A stretch of 64,000 nucleotides of DNA, from positions 9,314,027 to 9,378,026 of the forward strand of contig NC_034016.1 in assembly GCF_000346465.2 (NCBI RefSeq), given 5' to 3'. Made by a program: the position numbers and the translations under genes. The stretch comes from Prunus persica (taxonomy: Eukaryota; Streptophyta; Magnoliopsida; Rosales; Rosaceae). The stretch's first letter is position 1. Each line of letters opens with the position of its first letter. Below the pieces are notes generated by a model, which worked only from the letters and a program-made list of their open reading frames with translations, was not told the DNA's origin and did no database searches. This document shows, in pieces, positions 36,940 to 47,556 of the stretch.

Positions 36940-39146
36940 TCAGGCCTCGGCAGGCGGCATACCTATGGTGGCAGGCTCTGGAGCAGTGATGGCAGTCTCT
37001 TTAACTGGCGAGGCAACTGCAATGACATCGGCAGCAGTAATAATTGAAGGTGGCACACCACTCGTATCGAAGTTAATCTCAAGCGAATGGTTGAACTTTG
37101 CAAAGGTCTCCTCCTATTGGATTTACTCATCCACCAACCGGTTCAGGATATAACTGTTCAACTCCTCCGAAGTTCAGTATGACTCCACTGCTTTGGCTTG
37201 GGTAGCAGCTATCTCTTCTGCCTTCTTCTATTTCGCCTCTACAAATGCCCGCTCAGAAGACGCCATCTTCTCCTTCAGCTCATTCACCTCATTGGCAAGC
37301 ACCGCCTTCTGCAAAAGCAGGGCATTCCACTCTCGGATAGCCTCTTGCGCCGATGTTATCTTGTCGTTGGCCATCTCCTCACGCCTCTTTATCCTCTAGA
37401 TCTTTTTATCTGCCTTAGCTAGATTGACATATATCTAGCCAAAGGCATGCAAAACAAAGCATCGTCAGTCAAAGCAAAACCAAAATGACAAGAAGAAATT
37501 CTTAAACATACATAACTTACATAGGTAGACGTAAGGATTGTCTTTTGTGCCCGCTCTACAAAGGAGGAGGTCTGCATCCTCGCCAAGGCATCGAGGTCAC
37601 TCTTGATGCCTTCCAGAAAGATGTTGACCAAGGGTACCTCGTGCCAACGCAGCCCGCCGAAGTCAACCCTCTTCATCCCCTCAGCAAAAACCTCCTCCAT
37701 ACCAAAGGGAAGCTTTGGCAGTGCCTGCAAATCAAAGGGAAAGCCTCGGTCCTGTCCCCATCACACTATGATGGGCTTTCTCCAAAGCCTTCCTCTTCCT
37801 CGCCAAGGATTCAATGACAAGCCCCTCATCATCATCTCAATGGCGCTTCATCAATGTGCCCGACCACCTTCGTCGATCCTTTTATGACACCTGCCACTGC
37901 ACATCAAAAGCCAAGTTAGTCATAACCCCAAAAGGAAAAAGAAGACAAACAACAACAGTAACTCAAATACTTACTCCCTTGCAAGAGTCCGGACTCCAGT
38001 AGATTCTTCGGTGTAACTAAGTTTCAGTACTCCCAATCAGTCTCTGAAAGCAATGATCTCACCTTCCCAACCTCGTCTTCCTTCTCCTTTGAGGTAGGCC
38101 TCTACTTCACCGAACTTGCAACAGAGTTAATATACCACTCAAACCTTTGTACTTGCAATAGCAAACAACATTGGAGAACCAAGAATGAAAACAGTTAAAA
38201 CACAACAAAACAACAGTCAATCTTGAAGGAGGGGACCAAGGACCTACAGACTAGAAATGGCTAGGATCGTGTTTGGAGACGGTCTTCCCCGATGGACACT
38301 TCCAGTCACCATAGGCCAGACACCACCTGTTCCTCCAAGATTTCTAAGAAGAAGGCAAGTGACTACTGAAGTAACCTCTCTCTTTTGCCTTTCGACAATT
38401 GGCTTGCACCCAGCTAAAGTTTCCCTACTGCCTAGAAACTGAGTAAAGATACATGAACTACTCAAACTTCGGCTCTCCCAATCCTGCCAACCACCAGACA
38501 ATATATACCCCATGTAGTAGAATCCAGAAGTTGGGATTATATTGCCCTGACGCATACCCCAGCTTGGCCAACATCATCTGCACCCATGGATGAAGCGGTA
38601 GTCTAAAGCCATGGTTATACATATCTGTAAAAATAAGCACACATCCTTCTGGAGGATATCTAACCACATCTGCCGTCGTGGGTAGCCTCAAACCCACCGA
38701 AAGGTGGGACACTAAAATCTGACCGAATTTCCTCTAGGTTTACCTCTGTCAGCGTATTCTTCCTTGTCAAGGGGACACCAACTCGTACTTCCAACCCCTC
38801 TGAAGCAGAAGCCACGGCTACCTCCACTGACCCTGATAGTCCTGCCTAATTGCTCTAGCTCACCTCTGGTATCTAAGGGATGGCCAGAACCCGATCAGCC
38901 ATAGCCTCTAGCACACTATAATTCCTGTGCATCTCCCTATACTCAGCCTCTCGAGAATCCACTTATGGCTCCCCTCCTCTTACCCTCAAGCCCTACCATC
39001 CTACTCTCTATCATACCTTCTACCACATACTCTAGCTGGGAACTCTCACCTTCAGAACATACATACAAGCTCGGCTCATCACTTTCAGTCTCTTCCCCCC
39101 CAAAAGCAGGGGAGTCCTGACTTTCTCTACCAGAACTCTCAGACAT
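36940..39146 (-). pseudogene. Antisense ORF of Tat-3 (PF04195-like plus coiled coil)
   Basis: A decayed reading frame opposite to gag-pol, between integrase and 3' LTR. It starts with an acidic, Ser/Glu-rich N-terminus (39146-38943, MSESSGRESQDSP). A domain follows at 38712-38458 with VVRYPPEGCVLIF and GFRLPLHPWVQMMLAKLG, the signature of the 'putative gypsy type transposon' domain (PF04195). A coiled-coil-like stretch is readable near 37400-37200 (AIREWNALLLQKAVLANEV). It ends with MPPAEA and TGA at 36940-36942. Stops and frameshifts break it into pieces. Extra antisense ORFs are known in the Tat lineage; function unknown. Confidence 0.75.
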
Positions 39147-39638
39147 CTACAATATGCAGAAACAAGAAAAATAAACTAATCCACATGCAAGAAGGATCGA
39201 AACACAATAACAAAAAAAAAAAAAAAAGGATGGCACACCTACATGCTCTTTGCCCTACGAACGACATTTAACAAGTTCATATCCATAATCAATATGTTCA
39301 TCCCAATATTCAACATGTTCGTACCAAAAAGGACATTCCAATCCAAAATTTCAAGAGAAATGAACTCTAACCTTGTTTGCACCACCACGGAAAGGATGTC
39401 AGAAATCGCACCACCACGAGTACCAAGACGGAAATCTCCTTTTCTCCTCCTCACTTTTCCCAAAATTTTCTCTCAAAAGTCTCAAGTGTGTTGCCTTCTT
39501 CACCAAAGACCCTATTTACAAACCCTAGCACCGTTTCACCTTCTGTCTCGAATTTCGTGTACCTGCACCAAAAATTCAAAATTCAAAATTCAACATTAAA
39601 AAAAAAAGAAAAAAAAAAGAAACGGGGTTTCGAACCTG

Positions 39639-40815
39639 CCTTGCCGAACGACAAGGTTTGCTGAAAACCGGAGCGTACTCGCGTGCGGAAGACTCCGAAT
39701 CACTTTTACTGAAGGAACACCTCGCGTACTCTCAAAATCCTCAAATCCCACCGTGCCACCCCTCGCCGACATCACTGAGGCCCAGCATCGGATCACTACA
39801 AACCAAATCTCGAGTACCAAAGTCGCTACCGTAATCGCTCCAAGCCCTGCCAAACGGCAAGGGCCGTGTTGAAAACCAGGCGTGCCCACGAAAAATCCTC
39901 CCCGAAGATCCCCCAACCACCCTACCGTGCTGAACCAAGAGGCAAAGATGGCGGTTACGAAACAATTCCTACTGAAACTGCCAAGAGGGTCCCTAGCTCC
40001 CAGCTACCCCTTGCCAAACTTAAATCTAGAACTTTCAGACACCCTTCTCGAATGGCAAGGGCTGTGCTACAAGAAGATCGCACTCGAAAACGCACCTACC
40101 ACAAACTAGGTCTCACATAACTTGCTCCCAATCAGCCTTGCCGAATGCCCGAAGCTATGGATAGGTGCAGCCCTACGCTTCAAATTTTTCCCCCAACACA
40201 CCCTTGCCGAACGACAAGGGCTGTACAAAAGCTAAGGAGGTGCTCGCGCTTGTATAGCCTCCTTCCTCAAGGGGCTCGCAGCCCTCCTTCCAAAAACCCT
40301 AGCGCCTTATCCAAGAATATGCCAAAATCCAAGAGCCCTAGCTCCAAGCCGCATACAACTCTTTCCTTGCCGAAGGACAAACCCAAAAGATCTTGCCGAA
40401 ATCTTAAAAGTCCCATACCAAAAACCCTTCAAATCTACCTCGCTGAACGGCAAGACTTGAGATGAAGACTTGGTGGGCTCGCGAAAGAATCTTTTCCAAA
40501 ACACCCTTGCCGAACGGCAAGGGCCATACCAATATCGGGGGTATGCTCGCGAACTCCTTTTAGGACCCTTGCCGAATCTTTTTAGGCCCAGACCCACTCT
40601 CATGCCCAGACCCAAGAGGCCCAAGTCGAGACGCTCTTCCGCTAGCCCAAACTACAACCAAGACTTGCCAAAGGTATTTTAACAGCCCAACCTAATTCAC
40701 ATATCGACCCCTTGCCGAATAGCAAGGGTCGTGTAAAAGACCCGCAAACTTGCTCTCAATGGCCAATACTCATGCCTAGCCCAAACAAACCTCGACCCCT
40801 TGCCGAATGGTAGGG
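39639..40815. repeat. Array of CCTTGCCGAACGGCAAGG hairpins in Tat-3
   Basis: At least five palindromic copies: 39639-39656, 39845-39863, 40201-40220, 40504-40523 and 40709-40728. Degenerate ones lie near 40366, 40440, 40567 and 40797. The best copy, 40504-40523, has two 9-bp arms around AA. They are often followed by GGGCCGTG or GGGCTGT and sit 60-350 bp apart between the antisense ORF and the 3' LTR. A related phrase, CCTTCGGCAAGGGG, is in the Tat-2 LTR (23044-23057). Confidence 0.85.
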
Positions 40816-41022
40816 TTGATGTTGAAGGCCCAGAGGCCTCACAACAATTCTCTCTTGTCAAAGGTTCATGCCAGGCCCTAAGCCCACATGGGCTCTTGTC
40901 GAACATCATGGCCTTTGCCAAAGGCTTAGTGGGCTCACACAACTCCTACCATGCCTTCAAAAGATTGGCGCAACTTCTAGCTTGCCAACTTGGGGGACTA
41001 GGGAATGCCCTACGGCCTCTAC

Positions 41023-41655
41023 CAAACCAAGAATGCTTGGTCATGATTACACAAAAATCTCAGAAATTCCCAACCCATAAGTTACTTTTTGACCGCGAAC
41101 TTGGAGGACTACTGTTTACACCATAATCAACCGAGCATATCCAGCGTCAAAACGACTGGCACCAAGGCAGACACGCCTTCTATTCTACTGAAATACCCCA
41201 AAGGGACACGCAAACAAATCCCTAGAAAGTGACTGACATCACCACCTTCCGACATGCCGAAAGAAGATACTCTTTTGAAGCGGCAGCCACCTGCTGAAGC
41301 TCCCGACTACCGAACCTAATCTCCAGGGACACGTGTCACCACCACAACGACTTGCATGGAGTCCCACATCGAAACTTTGTGCAAGACTCCTATTTTCACT
41401 TCCCTGGGGAGCAGTACTCGAGTAAAAAGGGTAACTATTTTCTCACCTTTACTGTTGCTCTGCCAAAATTACCACATATAGCTGACTTAAGCATCGGAGA
41501 GCCTTAGGCAGGCACCACACCGGTGCCCAAAGTTTGACGACTACTTCTTCTTCCTTGTCTTCTGCAGGTTCTTCAAACTTCAAAGGTCCTCACCTTCTTC
41601 CCTGCTAAAGATCCTACACATCTCTAAGTTGACCCTCCCAAAAAGAGCATCAACA
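41023..41655 (+). repeat. 3' LTR (or its 3' part) of Tat-3
   Basis: Pairs with 32798-33435 over its whole length, with scattered substitutions and a short deletion near 41402 that removes the TATA-like box. It ends GCATCAACA, then AGGTTGATAC. Confidence 0.8.
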
Positions 41656-42792
41656 AGGTTGATACAATCCATTCTTCTGGAATGGTCATAATACAAGTCA
41701 TTCTTCTAGAATGGTCATAATACAAGTCATTCTTCTGGAACAATCTATAATGAAAATCATTCTTCAGGAATGGTCCTTTGCAAGATGTTCTTTTGGAATG
41801 GCCATATCTCCCTATTTGGTTACCACTAAAGATATCGTACAAAATATCAAAATACTAATAAGAGTACAAGCATGAAATAACACAAGTATTGCTTACATCC
41901 TTAGGTGAGAGAAACTTTGCTCAAGTATCATTCAAGCTCGTATCGGCGCAGCCAATATAATGAAACGCTTGATGATCTAGTTATATCCTACAGAGCAAAA
42001 ATCACAATTCTTTTGTCTCTGTCAAAAAATATCCCTAAGTGTTAGGTTCAAACATGGATTTATTCATCAAATGAAGGTTCTAAAGAAACAAAATCCCTTA
42101 GGAACAGAGAGTTATAAAAAGAAAGAAAAAATACAAAGAATTATTATATTGATTGTAAGGTAGGTAAGCAATCAGGGAAGGAAACTGGTGAGCTAATAGA
42201 CAACAAACTCTCATTTCTCCTAGCCTACGAGAACTTCAGGAGATTAGAGCGATGTGCTCATCCTTGCCTGCCCTACAGTCCCTAGTCTTGCTTCCTAAAG
42301 AAATGATCAAAGATAGTCTTGCCTCTCAAGCATATCAAGCGCTCACTGAGAGGAAAAACGAGTGGATATTGCATCACTAGATAGGGAGAAAACTGGATGT
42401 TTTCTGCAAAGAAGTTTTGTTAGTAACATATTTATACACAAGTTAGAGGAATAGTTTGTTCTGGTGAATCTCAAATTAACTATAGAAACTTCTAATGTTC
42501 TCAAGAGACTTTTGGAAAAGTGACTCCGTGAAATCCCTAAGGATAATAATCGGTTGACAATAATTGTCCTTATGACCCCTGAATTGTCGACAGACTTTAA
42601 TGAAGGCCATGTGAAGTTTTGAAATCTGGAAAAGAAAAAGGAAATATTGGGATCCGAGATTATATTGGGATCCTGGAAATGTTGCCATATTTCCATTTGG
42701 ATTTAAATGTTGCTCCTAAAACAACTCATGACACCAAAGTCTAGCATCCATCCATTGTATCCCAAAATTGTCATCTTACGATTAATGATTCT
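41656..42792. other. Unassigned TE-like spacer
   Basis: No gene recognised. Contains the 29-bp tandem repeats (41670-41807) and then AT-rich, TE-like DNA leading into a coiled-coil ORF remnant. Confidence 0.5.
41670..41807. repeat. Tandem repeat, 29-30 bp unit, about 5 copies
   Basis: Units start at 41670, 41699, 41728, 41758 and 41788. Consensus is CATTCTTCTGGAATGGTCAT followed by AATACAAGT. Units 1-4 each keep a TTCnnGAA dyad (TTCTGGAA, TTCTAGAA, TTCTGGAA, TTCAGGAA), while other positions drift. Confidence 0.88.
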
Positions 42793-43217
42793 GTGTTGAT
42801 GAATGATACAACTGCTATCATAGTAGCTAGGAATTTCCTTACTCCTATGGATGAAATATTATTAACAAGAAGGTCTGAAGAAAAGGCTATTGATGACTTA
42901 GTGGTTTTTAACATTCAGAGTGTTGCTTATGTTTCTAACATGGCTCATCATTTGCTTGCCAGAGCAATCGAGATTTAGGAGCTGAGCTCTGAAAATTCAT
43001 CTCTTCGGAGAATACTTTATGATTCACAGCAAGAGGTTGAAAACCTTAAAAATGAAAATAAGGCTTTATTGAAACTGGTGAGTTCATACTCCATATACAC
43101 GCAGAAAAGGCTTGACATGCTATAGATTTCAAATGAAAAGATTCTGGAAGACCAAGAGAGGCTCATGGCTAGGTTCCAGAGGCATCGCTCTCTTTCTCTA
43201 GAGTCTTCCAAATCATA
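42793..43217 (+). pseudogene. Coiled-coil ORF remnant, TE-derived
   Basis: One reading frame from ATG 42793 with stops at about 42976 and 43123 and a final TAA at 43215-43217. It encodes VAYVSNMAHHLLARAIE, then a heptad-rich stretch (LRRILYDSQQEVENLKNENK) and ERLMARFQRHRSLSL. The pattern fits a C-terminal coiled coil like those of plant retrotransposon accessory ORFs. No retroviral enzyme domain nearby. The family is not identified. Confidence 0.45.
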
Positions 43218-43643
43218 ATGAAATTTTATAGATTTTACAAACCATACTCATTCCCTGCATGTGAAAAGAATATATTTGTTTTATGTTCTTTTCCTGTCAT
43301 AATAATTACGCAAATTCTTAAACTTTCCCATGGGGTTTGCACATCTTTTCAAAATGACGGTTTAGAACCTGGTTCCTTATAAGTTCAAATAACTACATAA
43401 ATTCTCTCAAATTATATATTTCAATGCATATGAGTCCGGAACTTCTAGCTCGCGTTAAACACAACCTCATAATTTAATTGCCTTTTTCAAATGGGCATGA
43501 AATATAAATTGAGGGAAAAGCCATAATATTGTAATATAGTAGTGAAGAGCATTAACTAGTAGTGAAGAGCATTAACTACTATATACCCAAAACTTCATGT
43601 ATTCATGTGTACAGCACTTTTCACGTATACAGTACTATTACAT

Positions 43644-43818
43644 TATCAAGGAACTTCAGGTCCTTATTTACATGTCAAGGATCAAGGATCTTCATATCCA
43701 ATCACTTGTTTACAAATATAGTATTAGAGTGACTAACAGCTCTCATATCATTATCATCATCAAGGATCTTCAGGTCCTGATGTAGTTGTATGATGAGGAT
43801 CAAGGAACTTCTGGTCCT
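43644..43818. repeat. Dispersed 20-bp repeat ATCAAGGAxCTTCAGGTCCT
   Basis: Four copies, near 43644, 43681, 43759 and 43799, of a motif reading ATCAAGGA(A/T)CTTC(A/T)GGTCCT, the second partly decayed. Part of the TE debris before 44520. Confidence 0.75.
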
Positions 43819-43899
43819 AATCTCAGTATGCTATAAAACTGATCATAACACACAATTAATTCATAAAATAAATTGCTATAAATTTTTTGTAAATAAATT

Positions 43900-44175
43900 G
43901 TTGGTGTGGACGATAAACACGCACCATACTTTAAATAAAGGTAAATGTGAAGTAAAATAAATTCATAAATTAAATTGCTTGCTGATGGACGTTAATTCCA
44001 CACCATACTTTAAATAATAAAGTAAATGTGCTTATATGAGTACAAATTCTACTCCATACTTTAAATAAAAAGTAAAAGGAGTTGTGTGGACGATAAACCT
44101 GTGCCACAAATAAATACTGTTATATGGGTAATAAACCTACACCATACTATAAATAAAGTAAATATGGGAATAAAA
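43900..44175. repeat. Imperfect tandem repeat around ACCATACTTTAAATAAAG
   Basis: Copies at about 43922, 44000, 44052 and 44139, each followed by GTAAAT or similar. They are preceded in two cases by GTGTGGACGATAAAC (43905 and 44094). Period 50-90 bp, so it is diverged and irregular. Confidence 0.75.
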
Positions 44176-44520
44176 CCACCACCGAAGTCCTTATATAAAA
44201 TAAGATGTATGCTTTAATATCATACTATAATAATATTATATATGGAAATAGTCTTTGTGCATATGCGCATGCTTCCAATCCTATTGCTTTCTCACCTGCC
44301 ACTAGTACAAACTCTCTTTGTATGGTCAAGCATGAGGAAATGGTATTGAATAGTATAGAATATCAATAAAATAAATGAATAAGGTAAAAAGACATAGAGC
44401 TTATCATTTTTTGGTGGCTTTGCTCATATATCTGTCTCCTGTAAAAGTCAGCAGTTCCCTCTCTCTAGTAGACCACAGCTTCTCTACTTTTCTTCTTGAG
44501 AACTTCTCGTGCTAATAACG

Positions 44521-44954
44521 TGTTGTAATATAAACGGTATATGCGGAATATTGTGCTGCATGTAAAGTAAATGAGACACAATATTTAATGAGATTCAGCC
44601 ATGCCTACATCCTCCAGGAGTAGCAGCAGTAACTTTTCCACTATATAAAAAAAATAGGACTACAATTTTGGTGTTTACAATCTCTCTGACTCATTGATTT
44701 TTCTCTCTTGGAGAATTTCTCTATGCTATCTTTTCTCTCCTCTCACTCTCCTTTCCTTATTCCTTCCTCCCTTCCAGGGCTCTCATTTTCTTCTCTGATA
44801 GTGTTTTTTTTGTCTTTGCAAGTAGTGAGGATGGCCTATTCATAGACTAACTCAATGGAAGCAGCCAAGCTTCATGTGGATGTGTAGAAAATTCCTCCAA
44901 AACGTGGCTGACAAAGAATCCAATATGTGGGCTCCACCCACTATCTTTGCAACA
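44521..44954. repeat. Candidate LTR-like segment (TGTTG...CAACA)
   Basis: A 434-bp stretch with terminal TGTTG/CAACA inverted repeat. It ends just before the branch and pyrimidine region of a QTRT2 intron (GCTTTTTTAG at 44970), suggesting an insertion into that intron. No second copy and no target-site duplication were found, so the type is uncertain. Confidence 0.35.
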
Positions 44955-44970
44955 TGTTTTGCTTTTTTAG

Positions 44971-45255
44971 GGAAGATATGTCACCAATTGTCGAAAATTG
45001 TAACTGCTATACATGCAAGAATCATACAAAAGCTTAAATCACTCACCTGCTCAATGTCGCTCAGACTCTACTAGAAATGTATGTCATCATCATTATTCAT
45101 CTTTGTTATCATCATCCATAGTTGTCATCATCATCATCAAATTGTCCTTTGATTTTGCAGACATAGTACTCACCATTATCTAGGATTATTCCGCTCAGTA
45201 AGGAAGACAATTAAGTCCAGTAATTTTGAGCAATTCAGACAGGAATTTGTTGAAG
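44971..45255 (+). pseudogene. QTRT2: QTRT2-like gene fragment, two C-terminal exons
   Basis: Queuine tRNA-ribosyltransferase accessory subunit 2 partners the catalytic subunit that puts queuine into the tRNA wobble position. Exon 44971-45078 reads EDMSPIVENCNCYTC and KNHTKA, then a stop (TAA 45035-45037), then THLLNV and AQTLLE; about 4 codons between NV and AQ are missing relative to what I know of the family. CNCYTC is part of the zinc-binding cysteine cluster. After a GT-AG intron, exon 45161-45255 reads HSTHHYLGLFRSVRKTIK and FEQFRQEFVE, ending at a GT donor (45256). Upstream exons are absent; TE sequence adjoins on the left and a Copia element sits in the following intron. The stop and deletion argue for a pseudogene. 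Confidence 0.75.
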
Positions 45256-45338
45256 GTAGATATTACCATGTTGTTGTAGAAACTGCTGCTGCCTGCCTGC
45301 ATGTGAATTCGTTATGTAATATCAACATTTTAACTTTG

Positions 45339-45342
<4 letters not shown>

Positions 45343-45396
<54 letters not shown>
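45343..45396. repeat. (GA)27 microsatellite, Copia insertion site
   Basis: An uninterrupted GA run ending exactly at the left end of the Copia element. The right flank of Copia begins AAAGA then GTGTGTGTGT, so insertion was at the edge of a simple repeat. Confidence 0.95.
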
Positions 45397-45398
<2 letters not shown>

Positions 45399-45573
45399 TA
45401 GGAAATCAGTTTGTATAATATCAATTAATATCAATACTGTTGTAATTAGGATTTACTTTCCTAGTAAGTTCCCTAGAATAGAGGACACGTTTCCTAGTAT
45501 ACTTAGAACTCTCTTGTATAAAACCAATTGTACCTATCAATGAAAATCATTCTCTTCCAATATCATATTTACA
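45397..45573 (+). repeat. 5' LTR of Copia element
   Basis: 177 bp, TGTAGGAAATC to ATATTTACA. No difference from the 3' copy was found by eye. Short LTRs of this size are usual for several plant Copia families. Confidence 0.95.
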
Positions 45574-45585
45574 TGGTATCAGAGC
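45574..45585 (+). other. Primer-binding site of Copia element
   Basis: TGGTATCAGAGC follows the LTR with no spacer; initiator methionine tRNA type. Confidence 0.92.
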
Positions 45586-45669
45586 AGGACATCAAACCCT
45601 AGCTCTTCATATTTCTTTTCCTACGGCACCTTACCTTCTCGTGCCGCATAACTTCAGCTGCCGGAAACC

Positions 45670-47556
45670 ATGAGTGATTCCTCTGGCACATTCAAGGTTG
45701 AACCTTCAAGTCCTTACTACATCAATAATTCAGATCATCCAGGTTTGGTAATTGTACCAAAGCCTTTGAATGGAGATAATTATGCAACGTGGCGCAGATT
45801 CATGACTATTTCATTGAACGCAAAGAATAAATTGGGTTTCGTTGATGGAACTCTCAAAAAGCCGTCATCGGAATCCACTCCTGATGAACACGCGGTATGG
45901 ATGCGCTGCAACGACATGGTTTTCTCCTGGATTGTCAACACTCTTGATCCCGAAATTAGCGATAGTGTCATATATTGTACCACGGCCCGCGAGATTTGGG
46001 AGGATCTCCGTGAACGATTCTCTCAAAGCAACGCTCCTCGTATCTTCCAACTTCAACGGGAGACTTCATATTTGACACAAGATCAATTGTCAGTTGCTGC
46101 CTATTACACCAAGTTGAAAGGTCTTTGGGATGAACTTGCTTCCTACACTGATTCTTCTACATGTACCTGTGCAACCCATGGTGATCGCAACAAACTCATG
46201 CAATTCCTTATGGGATTGAACGAGTCTTATAGTGCTGTTCGTGGTCAAATTCTCTTGATGAATCCCTTGCCGTCTGTTAGGCAAGCATATGCCTCCATCA
46301 GCCAAGAAGAAAAGCAACGCACGCTTGGAGCCTCACGAGCTGCTGCTGGAACTTCCGATACTGCTGCCATGGCTGTTCGAACTGGACGTCCTAATCAGAA
46401 TCGATCCACCAATCGTGAGGATCGTAGCATTGACAGGACAGACCAAAATCGTTCCCAGACCTCCACCCGTGATGATCGCCGCGCTGGATCTTCAAGAAAC
46501 CGACCCCATTGCACCCATTGTGATGACGATGGCCATCGTATTGATACCTGCTGGAAGCTTCATGGGTATCCAGAAGGTCATCCACGCCACAAACCTAAGA
46601 AAAAGCATGATGGTCCATCTTCCAATCATGTTTCGGAAGGCCCAACCAAGGATACGATGCAGTCTGTTATGTCCGGCCTTTCGGACCTTCAAATTCAGCA
46701 GATGTTGGCTATCATGCATGACAAATCAGTTTCTGACAAGAAATCCCAGGTCCATGCAGCTGCCACCAACACAGGTTTGTCAAAATTAAAATTTCAGCGC
46801 TGGATTATCGACAGTGGCGCGACTGACCACATTGTTTCTTCTCCAAAATTGTTGGTTCATCGTAATATTGATCATTCTGTGCAACCGGTTCGTATGCCTA
46901 GTGGGGAGAAGGCTTCAATTACTACAACAGGATCATTCCCTCTCAATTCTACTTATACTTTGCGTGATGTGCTATGTGTACCTACTTTGACAGTAGATTT
47001 GATGTCTGTGAGTAAGCTTACACAAAATTTGAATTGTTCAGTGACTTTTTTCCCATATTATTGCGTTTTGCAGGACCTTGCTACGAGGAAGACGATTGGT
47101 TTGGGTAAGCAACATGACGGGCTTTATTACTTGGTGGCACTATTGGCGGAGACAACCCCCAACACAACCCACCAAAATCCCGCTCACCGTCCATCCTGCA
47201 ATCACACTGTCACCACTACCGACCTTTGGCATCGTCGTCTTGGCCATGTTTCTTCCTCCAAATTACATTTTATGTCTAAGCATCTACTAGATTTCCCTTT
47301 TGTCTCTAATAACGCTTGTCATGTTTGTCCCTTGGCAAAGCAGAGTCGTCTCCCTTTCGGAACAAGTTCAATCTCATCTGTCAAACCATTTGATTTAATT
47401 CATTGTGATATTTGGGGCCCTTATAAGCATTCGTCAATTTCTGGTGCCCATTATTTTCTTACAATAGTTGATGATTTTTCTCGCTTTACTTGGGTATTTT
47501 TAATGCGCCATAATGCCCACTATCCGCTGCCTTCTCGCTCTTGCTGCCGCCCGTAA
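45670..47556 (+). CDS. Copia Gag-protease-partial integrase
   Basis: ATG at 45670; 628 codons, of which the last 15 or so are out of the original frame after the deletion. In order: Gag N-terminal domain ([20 protein letters not shown], residues about 25-50), UBN2-type Gag body, zinc knuckle [14 protein letters not shown] (CX2CX4HX4C), aspartic protease [14 protein letters not shown] (about residue 380), GAG-pre-integrase zinc finger (LWHRRLGH and [11 protein letters not shown]), then the integrase core start with the first catalytic Asp (IHCDIWGP). The core breaks off after [10 protein letters not shown], so the second Asp and the Glu are missing. Gag and protease look intact and could act in particle assembly; integrase cannot. 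Confidence 0.9.
   Translation: MSDSSGTFKVEPSSPYYINNSDHPGLVIVPKPLNGDNYATWRRFMTISLNAKNKLGFVDGTLKKPSSESTPDEHAVWMRCNDMVFSWIVNTLDPEISDSVIYCTTAREIWEDLRERFSQSNAPRIFQLQRETSYLTQDQLSVAAYYTKLKGLWDELASYTDSSTCTCATHGDRNKLMQFLMGLNESYSAVRGQILLMNPLPSVRQAYASISQEEKQRTLGASRAAAGTSDTAAMAVRTGRPNQNRSTNREDRSIDRTDQNRSQTSTRDDRRAGSSRNRPHCTHCDDDGHRIDTCWKLHGYPEGHPRHKPKKKHDGPSSNHVSEGPTKDTMQSVMSGLSDLQIQQMLAIMHDKSVSDKKSQVHAAATNTGLSKLKFQRWIIDSGATDHIVSSPKLLVHRNIDHSVQPVRMPSGEKASITTTGSFPLNSTYTLRDVLCVPTLTVDLMSVSKLTQNLNCSVTFFPYYCVLQDLATRKTIGLGKQHDGLYYLVALLAETTPNTTHQNPAHRPSCNHTVTTTDLWHRRLGHVSSSKLHFMSKHLLDFPFVSNNACHVCPLAKQSRLPFGTSSISSVKPFDLIHCDIWGPYKHSSISGAHYFLTIVDDFSRFTWVFLMRHNAHYPLPSRSCCRP

Larger units (their letters stand above)
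32798..41655 (+). mobile_element. Tat-3: internally deleted Tat-lineage retrotransposon (+)
   Basis: The LTR-like copies at 32798-33435 and 41023-41655 match closely and both end GCATCAACA. Between them: primer-binding region, gag, a deletion removing protease and reverse transcriptase, an RNase H tail, integrase, then about 4.4 kb of extra DNA carrying an antisense ORF and a hairpin array. The two copies share CAAACCAAGAATGCT at their left edge, so either the LTR starts there or the 5' copy is a truncated form of a longer LTR reaching further into the 3' region. No target-site duplication was found. Confidence 0.85.

Noticed and set aside
39639..40815. CRISPR-like array
   Set aside because: Repeats are palindromic but spacers are irregular (60-350 bp), this is plant DNA and no cas genes exist.
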